Assembly: GCA_027296055.1 (NCBI GenBank)
Contig: JAPUJT010000132.1
Span: 1 to 64,000 of the forward strand
Source of the DNA: Planctomycetota bacterium
Lineage (GTDB): Bacteria; Planctomycetota; JAPUJT01
Direction: 5' to 3'
Length of the DNA: 64,000 nucleotides
Shown here: in pieces, positions 58,977 through 64,000 of the stretch
Layout of the letters: the number at the start of each line of letters is the position of its first letter
Position numbering within the stretch: position 1 is the stretch's first letter
Notes under the pieces: generated by a model
The model's input: the letters and a program-made list of their open reading frames with translations, nothing else
What the model was told of the DNA's origin: nothing
Database searches by the model: none
Translations under genes and position numbers: made by a program

Positions 58977-59945
58977 CTATCGCTGCCTCCTCTCCGCTGT
59001 TTCGTCCGCTGCCGGAAGCGCCATGGCGATCATCTTCTCACACAGGTCGCCGAAATCGATCCCGACCATGCCCGCTGCCTTGGGCTGGAGACTCTTTTCT
59101 GTCAGGCCCGGGATCGTGTTGACCTCGAGCACCGTCGGTTCCCCCTTCTCGGGGAGGATCAGGTCCACCCTGGAGAAGGCCCGGCACCCCAGAGCCCCGT
59201 GAGCGGCGAGACCGATCTCCTGCACTCTCCGGTATACCGTCGGTCCCAGGGAGGCAGCGTTTCCGTACTCGGTCCCGGCGTTCGTGTACTTGGCCTCGTA
59301 GTCGAAGAAGGACCTGGCTGGCCTCAGTTCCACGATAGGGAGGGCCTCCTCGCCCAGGATCGATACCGTCAGCTCGCGACCGGGCAGGTACTCCTCGACG
59401 AGCAGGCTCTCGTCGCGCTGTCCCTCGAGCCTCCTGGCGAGCTCTTCCCGGGAGTGGGCGATTTCCACACCGATGCTGGAGCCGCCGCGCAGCGGCTTGA
59501 GGACGGCCGGCAGTCCCGTGACCTCGCCCACGTGCCGGATCGCATCCCGGACGGCCATGTGAGGGGGGACGATCGTCCACGATGGGGTCGGAATGCCGGC
59601 GAGCTGAAAGGTCTCCTTGGAGGCGGCCTTGTCCATCGCAATGCGGCTCGCCGCCGGACCCGATCCGGTGTAGGCGATTCCACGCCGCTCCAGAATCTTC
59701 TGGATCCCACCGTCCTCCCCGAAGCACCCGTGAAGGGCGATGAAGGCCGCGTCCCCTTCGAATGAATCCAGATCGGCGACCCGACGATCACCTACCTTGA
59801 TGGTCATCACCCGATGTCCTCGCCGCCGAAGGGCTCCCCCGACGGCAGCCCCGGAGTGGAACGAGACGTCCCTCTCCGCCGAGACCCCGCCGCACAGGAC
59901 GGCGATCTCGAGAGATCGGCCAAAGATGGATCGTTCTTGAATCAC
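58977..59945 (-). CDS. ddl: D-alanine--D-alanine ligase
   Basis: This 322-aa ATP-grasp enzyme makes D-Ala-D-Ala for the peptidoglycan stem peptide. It has LCGGVSAERDVSFHSG, ALHGCFGEDGGIQ, PAVLKPLRGGSSIGVE, the omega-loop region FFDYEAKYTNAGTEY and the metal-binding FSRVDLI…VLEVNTIPGLT. The Tyr in the omega loop (FDYEAKY) suggests D-Ala rather than D-lactate specificity. The start is GTG at 59945, directly after the murC-murB stop codon, so translation is coupled. Confidence 0.97.
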   Translation of the reverse strand: MIQERSIFGRSLEIAVLCGGVSAERDVSFHSGAAVGGALRRRGHRVMTIKVGDRRVADLDSFEGDAAFIALHGCFGEDGGIQKILERRGIAYTGSGPAASRIAMDKAASKETFQLAGIPTPSWTIVPPHMAVRDAIRHVGEVTGLPAVLKPLRGGSSIGVEIAHSREELARRLEGQRDESLLVEEYLPGRELTVSILGEEALPIVELRPARSFFDYEAKYTNAGTEYGNAASLGPTVYRRVQEIGLAAHGALGCRAFSRVDLILPEKGEPTVLEVNTIPGLTEKSLQPKAAGMVGIDFGDLCEKMIAMALPAADETAERRQR

Positions 59946-62165
59946 CTAGATCACCCGGACCTCTAGCTCCAAGCTCACGCCGAAGCGTATCCTCACCGCC
60001 TGCTGCACCCTCTCGATCAGACGGAAGACATCGCTGGATGTCGCCTCCCCATCGTTCACGATGAAGTTGGCGTGCAGCATGGATACCATCGCTCCCCCGA
60101 TCCGCTCCCCCTTGAGGCCGGCCGATTCGATCAGCCTGCCGGCCGAGTCCCCCTCCGGGTTGCGGAATATGCACCCGGCGCTCGACTGGCCGTACGGCTG
60201 AGAGCGGCGCTTCCTTTTCATGATGTCGGCTGTTCCCCGTCGAATCTCCTCCCTCTTTCCGCGCCGGAGGCAAAGAACGACCTCGTAGACGATCCCGCCT
60301 CCCAGCTCACAGCCCCGGTACCGAAATTTCATCTCTTCCTTCCGCCGGAAGGCGATCTCCCCGTCCGGGAGCACGATCCCGACCCCGTCGACGAAGTCCG
60401 ACATGGCGCCATTGCGGCCGCCGGCGTTCATCGCCACGCCTCCGCCCACCGTTCCGGGGATCCCCGCCAGGGCCTCGAGGCCGGAGAGGGAGAGCCGCTC
60501 GGCCCTGCGCATCAGACGGGGGAGACTCACTCCCGCCTCGGCGATGATCCGTGTCCGGCTCGAATGCAGTCGGTTCATTCGACGAAGATCGACGAGGATT
60601 CCATCGAAACCCTCGTCCCGGGCCAGGAGATTGTTCCCACCCCCCACGCAGAGGATCCGGCTCCCCGTCCGCCCGGCCTCCAGGACGACCTCCCTTAGCT
60701 CCTGGAGGTTTTCCGGCGTCCGGTAGGAATTGACGGGCCCGCCGAGCTTGAAGGATGTGAGGTGGCTGAGGTGGACCGATGCCTCGGAGAGCATCGTCGC
60801 CGGCGACCCGAGCTCACCAAGATCCGCGATCGGCTGCGCCACCTGGTAGATGTCCCCTGCGCCTATCACGAGGACGACGTCCCCCGGCTCGATCTCCTCC
60901 GCGACTCTGCCCGGAATTTCTGGCAGGTCAGGTAACGTGTCGGCATCGCCCCCGCATAGCCGTATCCGGTCGACGAGCGTCGAGGACGTTACCTCTCCGG
61001 AGCGGTCTCCCTCTCGCGCCCCGTAGATCGGGGCGACGAGCACCCGGTCCGCCTTGCTGAGGGTCCGCGCGAATCGATCGAGGAAAGTTGCTGTGCGCGC
61101 TCGCTGATGCGGCTGAAAGACGAGGACCTGCCTCCGGTCTCCGAAGGTCTGGCTGCACGACTCGAGGACGGTCTCGAGCTCCGTCGGGTGATGCGCGTAA
61201 TCGCTCACCACGGCGAGATCGTCTCCGGAGAGCAGGATCTGGAACCGGCGATCCACCGTCCGGAACGTCGATATCGCCTGTCGGATCTCCTCGACCGAGA
61301 GGTCGAGGGCGCCGGCTGCGGCGATCGCGGCCATGCCGTTGGAGACGTTGTGAAGGCCCGGGAGCGGGATCGAGAAGGAGCCCACAGGCCGACCCTGACG
61401 GCTTACCCGGATCTGTGTTCCCTCCGGGAGACTCGCGCCTCGGTCCCCCCGCCAGTCCGAATCGGAGCCGATCGCGAATCGCTCGACACGGCAGCGGGCC
61501 CGTCGGGCGGCCCTTTCCGCCCCTTCGTCTCCCAGGGGGATCAGCAACATCCCGTCCGGATGAATCCGTTCGACGAACGAGCCGAACGCCTCGACGATCT
61601 CGTCGAGATCCCTATAGAAGTCGAGATGATCTGCCTCGATGTTCGTGATCACTCCTATCCAGGGAGAGAGGTGCAGGAAGGAGCGGTCGTACTCGCAGGC
61701 CTCCGCAACGAAGATCTCGCCGGCTCCGCGCCGCGCGGAGCCGCCGAGGTGGGAAATATTCCCACCGACGAGGAAGGACGGGTCACGGCCGGCCTGGACG
61801 AGGATATGGGCGATCAACGCGGAAGTGGTGGTCTTGCCGTGGGTCCCGGCAACCGCGACCAGCTTCTGCCCCTCGCCGGCGAGCGTGATCGCCTGGGCAT
61901 ACTTCTGAACCGGGACGCGGCGCTCTGCAGCCTCGCGTAGACGGGGGTGACTTATCGGAACGGCGGCAGATCGGACGACCAGCTCGGTTCCGTCGGGTAG
62001 GGGCGCATCCTCGCCCACGGTGATCGGTATTCCGGCGTCTCTGAGTCCGGAAAGGAAGGGTCCCTCCTCCGCATCCTCGCCGGTGAGGAAATGGCCCGCG
62101 GCGCGAAGCATGCGGGCAAGCCCGCTGAGCCCCGCGCCACCGATTCCCAGGCAGTGTACCTTCAC
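59946..62165 (-). CDS. Fused UDP-MurNAc--L-alanine ligase (MurC) and UDP-MurNAc dehydrogenase (MurB)
   Basis: In this 739-aa protein, residues 1 to about 450 are MurC: the dinucleotide-like start HCLGIGGAGLSGLARML, the ATP loop AGTHGKTTT (106-114), TNIEADHLDFY and YAHHPTE (323-329). Residues about 455-739 are MurB: FKLGGPVNSYRTP, GGGNNLLARDEG for FAD, GIPGTVGGGVAMNAG and SAGCIFRNP (662-670). The catalytic Ser/Cys is Cys here, and the final active-site Glu is near the C-terminus. Both halves look complete. The fusion joins two consecutive steps of the precursor pathway. The GTG start overlaps the LysM gene stop by 4 bp (GTGA). Confidence 0.96.
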   Translation of the reverse strand: MKVHCLGIGGAGLSGLARMLRAAGHFLTGEDAEEGPFLSGLRDAGIPITVGEDAPLPDGTELVVRSAAVPISHPRLREAAERRVPVQKYAQAITLAGEGQKLVAVAGTHGKTTTSALIAHILVQAGRDPSFLVGGNISHLGGSARRGAGEIFVAEACEYDRSFLHLSPWIGVITNIEADHLDFYRDLDEIVEAFGSFVERIHPDGMLLIPLGDEGAERAARRARCRVERFAIGSDSDWRGDRGASLPEGTQIRVSRQGRPVGSFSIPLPGLHNVSNGMAAIAAAGALDLSVEEIRQAISTFRTVDRRFQILLSGDDLAVVSDYAHHPTELETVLESCSQTFGDRRQVLVFQPHQRARTATFLDRFARTLSKADRVLVAPIYGAREGDRSGEVTSSTLVDRIRLCGGDADTLPDLPEIPGRVAEEIEPGDVVLVIGAGDIYQVAQPIADLGELGSPATMLSEASVHLSHLTSFKLGGPVNSYRTPENLQELREVVLEAGRTGSRILCVGGGNNLLARDEGFDGILVDLRRMNRLHSSRTRIIAEAGVSLPRLMRRAERLSLSGLEALAGIPGTVGGGVAMNAGGRNGAMSDFVDGVGIVLPDGEIAFRRKEEMKFRYRGCELGGGIVYEVVLCLRRGKREEIRRGTADIMKRKRRSQPYGQSSAGCIFRNPEGDSAGRLIESAGLKGERIGGAMVSMLHANFIVNDGEATSSDVFRLIERVQQAVRIRFGVSLELEVRVI

Positions 62166-62938
62166 GGTTTCGTGTTCGCTCCATTCCAGGTCGAGGGGAT
62201 CACGAGCCGTGTCCCGGGGACGAGCCGATCCGGGTCATCGATCCGGTCCCGGTTCTCCTCGAGGAGCTGTTCCCACAGGACACCCTTCCCGAGGAGCGAC
62301 CTGGCGATCCCATAGAGGGTGTCGCCATCACGGACCACGTAGAACCCCGACCGTGTGGATCGAGACCGGGTGGTCCGCTGCGCGCCGGGAAGGACCAGCC
62401 GGGTCCCGGCGACCAGGCGATCGGGATTGGAGATGCGGACCCGATTAGCATCGTATAGGCTCCTCCATCGTTCGCCGTCTCCGTATATCTCCTTGGCGAT
62501 CGTCCAGAGCGACTCCCCATCGCGCACCGTGCGGACCGCCGCCCCTGCGGGGGCCGGCGCCGCCGGCTGGACCGATCTGGGCGGGGCGGAAACCGGTCTG
62601 TGGGAGAACAGGGCCTCGGCGAGCTTCTCCAGCCGCTCGCGATCCGGCTCCGGAGTGCTCGAGGGAGGGGAGGGCTCGACCTTCACGATCGGGGGGAGGG
62701 GATCCGCGATCCGCTCCTCCTTCGGGTGGGTCTCTCCCCCTATGGAATCGGCCGCGGCCGCCGCCTTGGATATCGGGTCGCCGATGGCTCGAGATGAGAG
62801 TACGTTCGGCTCGGGAATGGCGATGATCTCCGTCGCCTGTCTCTGGACGTCCTCTTCGTTCCCGCGATCCCAGACGACCGCGACGAAGACGATCATGAGT
62901 AAGACCCCGAGAAGGCCGATCTTTGCACTGCCGCTCAT
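62162..62938 (-). CDS. Membrane-anchored protein with two LysM domains
   Basis: This 258-aa protein has a short start, one membrane helix (IGLLGVLLMIVFVAVVW), a Pro-rich linker of about 100 residues, and two LysM modules. One is VRDGESLWTIAKEIYGDGERWRSLYDANR through LVLPG. The other is VRDGDTLYGIARSLLGKGVLWEQLLEENR through LVIPS. LysM binds N-acetylglucosamine of peptidoglycan. It lies between murG and murC-murB, so it may tie precursor synthesis to the wall. ATG at 62938 has AGAGGTG upstream; another ATG seven codons earlier is possible. Confidence 0.9.
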   Translation of the reverse strand: MSGSAKIGLLGVLLMIVFVAVVWDRGNEEDVQRQATEIIAIPEPNVLSSRAIGDPISKAAAAADSIGGETHPKEERIADPLPPIVKVEPSPPSSTPEPDRERLEKLAEALFSHRPVSAPPRSVQPAAPAPAGAAVRTVRDGESLWTIAKEIYGDGERWRSLYDANRVRISNPDRLVAGTRLVLPGAQRTTRSRSTRSGFYVVRDGDTLYGIARSLLGKGVLWEQLLEENRDRIDDPDRLVPGTRLVIPSTWNGANTKP

Positions 62939-62958
62939 GGAAACACCTCTGTGCGCCA

Positions 62959-64000
62959 TTACCCCGCGTCCTGCAGTTGCGCCGGGGAAGGCATGGTCAC
63001 CCCTCTCTCTTCTTCGCTCCGTGTCTCTGCCGGCTCTGTGGCCCCTTCCGGCACGCCCAAATCCCCAAGAATATCCATCGCGATGCGGCGTCCCGCATCG
63101 GGTCTCCCCCGGGACTCCGCTGCCCGGCCCAGGCGCTCCCTCCCCTCGTCGTCGTGGAGGAGTCGGATGAGCTGGAACCACGTGTTCGGCGTGAGGTCTT
63201 CCTCCCGGACCTGCCAGGACGCGCCAGCCGCCTCCATCTGGCGGGCGTTGGCCTCCTGGTGTCCGTCCGCCGACCAGGGATAGGGAACGAGGACGGATGG
63301 TAGGCCCCGCGCGGCAAGCTCGGCGATCGTGGTCCCACCCGCCCGGGCGAGCACGAGGTCGGCCGCGGCATACGCCGAGCCGATCGCGTCGAGGAAGGGC
63401 AAGACCCGCGCGCGGATCCCCGCCACGCCGTAGGCCCGCTGCAACTCTCCACGCAGGGTCGGTCCGGTCAGATGGATCACCTGGTACTTTTCGGCGACCC
63501 TCGTCGACTGAACGCAATCCAGGATACGTCGGTTCAATCCCTCAGCTCCCTGGCTCCCTCCCATGATCAGAAGCGTCCGAAGATCCCGACGGAACCCCCA
63601 CTTCCAGTTGGCGTCTTCTCTCGACCATCCCAGGGCCTCTGAACGGATCGGATTGCCCAGCGTGAGGGGACGAGCGTCGGTGTGCAGCCAGAGGCTGGCC
63701 GGCTCCCAGCACGAGTAGACCGCCCGGGCCCGCCGGGCCAGAAGCCGGGTGACTCTTCCCGGCACGGCGTTCTGCTCGAGGAGGTAAAGGGGAATGCCGT
63801 CCGAGTGGGCGGCGAGACCGGGGAAGAGCGAGCCATAACCCCCCAGACCCACCACCGCCTGGATCTGTTGCTCCCGGAGGAACTTCCGGCTGTGGAGGAA
63901 GGCCTTCGCCGCCCGACCGGGAAAGCGAATGAACTGACCGGCGGACCGCGGTCGCCGCGGCGACGCTATCGGGTGCCACTTCGGCGCAGACTTCTTCTCG
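62959..64000 (-). CDS. murG: UDP-GlcNAc:lipid I N-acetylglucosaminyltransferase (MurG), partial
   Basis: The gene runs off the right edge. The visible 346 codons include FLREQQIQAVVGLGGYGS, EQNAVPGRVTRLLA, IMGGSQGAEGLNR and ARAGGTTIAELAARGLPSVLVPYP, all MurG signatures. MurG adds GlcNAc to lipid I to give lipid II at the inner face of the membrane. The N-terminal GGTGGH loop lies outside the window. The C-terminus is extended with a Glu/Pro-rich tail beyond the usual end. The LysM gene begins 20 bp downstream. Confidence 0.95.
   Translation of the reverse strand, partial: EKKSAPKWHPIASPRRPRSAGQFIRFPGRAAKAFLHSRKFLREQQIQAVVGLGGYGSLFPGLAAHSDGIPLYLLEQNAVPGRVTRLLARRARAVYSCWEPASLWLHTDARPLTLGNPIRSEALGWSREDANWKWGFRRDLRTLLIMGGSQGAEGLNRRILDCVQSTRVAEKYQVIHLTGPTLRGELQRAYGVAGIRARVLPFLDAIGSAYAAADLVLARAGGTTIAELAARGLPSVLVPYPWSADGHQEANARQMEAAGASWQVREEDLTPNTWFQLIRLLHDDEGRERLGRAAESRGRPDAGRRIAMDILGDLGVPEGATEPAETRSEEERGVTMPSPAQLQDAG

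Overview
The window is a GC-rich bacterial chromosome segment in which almost every base is coding. No transposase, integrase, phage gene or CRISPR array is visible. Three features point to the Planctomycetes-Verrucomicrobia-Chlamydiae superphylum, most likely a planctomycete-like lineage. First, there is a 'small basic protein' (32534-32809) of a family I know mainly from that superphylum. Second, murC and murB are fused into one gene. Third, the cell-wall/division cluster has ftsQ but no ftsA or ftsZ after it. Ser/Thr kinase, DUF3857/TPR, NPCBM and DUF4388 proteins fit the same picture. This placement is an inference from gene content.

Layout. 1-11.6 kb: start of an Mrp/ApbC Fe-S carrier, ispH, a large secreted metzincin-like protease, an LMF1-like membrane protein, a SlyD-like FKBP, a secreted protein with 12 GDDxY repeats, and acetyl-CoA synthetase. 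11.6-19.1 kb: an Lhr-type helicase and an amino-acid permease carrying two USP domains, with two small membrane-protein genes. 19.1-22.6 kb: hairpin repeats, a fused TIGR03546/TIGR03545-type protein and an isoprenylcysteine-methyltransferase-like protein. 22.7-26.0 kb: an M48 protease followed by three tandem AIM24 paralogues. 26.0-32.5 kb: VOC protein, a RelE-like/FHA chimera, two ADP-ribosylglycohydrolases, a NUDIX hydrolase, nitroreductase, SRPBCC protein and tRNA-Asn. 32.5-36.1 kb: small basic protein, a sigma-54 enhancer-binding protein, and a 730-bp gene-free region. 36.1-38.3 kb: LysM-like and SPOR-like proteins. 38.4-51.5 kb: a long minus-strand run of NPCBM protein, two DUF3857 proteins, a Ser/Thr kinase and two SPFH proteins. 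51.6-54.5 kb: DUF4388/TPR protein, a histone-tail-like protein and HU. 55-64 kb: SAM hydroxide adenosyltransferase, a membrane protein, ftsQ, ddl, murC-murB, a LysM protein and murG.

The strongest candidate for something undescribed is the gene-free region 35384-36113. It carries a near-consensus sigma-54 (-24/-12) promoter reading away from the adjacent sigma-54 activator gene. Three copies of a CGTCCRACCGTCC-like site lie 120-190 bp upstream of it, where enhancer sites normally sit. Downstream are two strong hairpin structures and no credible ORF. I read this as an activator-controlled structured non-coding RNA. The second candidate is the RelE-like/FHA chimera. It keeps the N-terminal accessory module of certain UvrD-type helicases but has an FHA domain where the helicase should begin, and it lies next to two ADP-ribosylglycohydrolases and a NUDIX hydrolase.

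The genes at the right edge form a recognisable peptidoglycan precursor pathway (MurG, MurC, MurB, Ddl) with the divisome protein FtsQ. The 38-51 kb block looks like an envelope and signalling operon.
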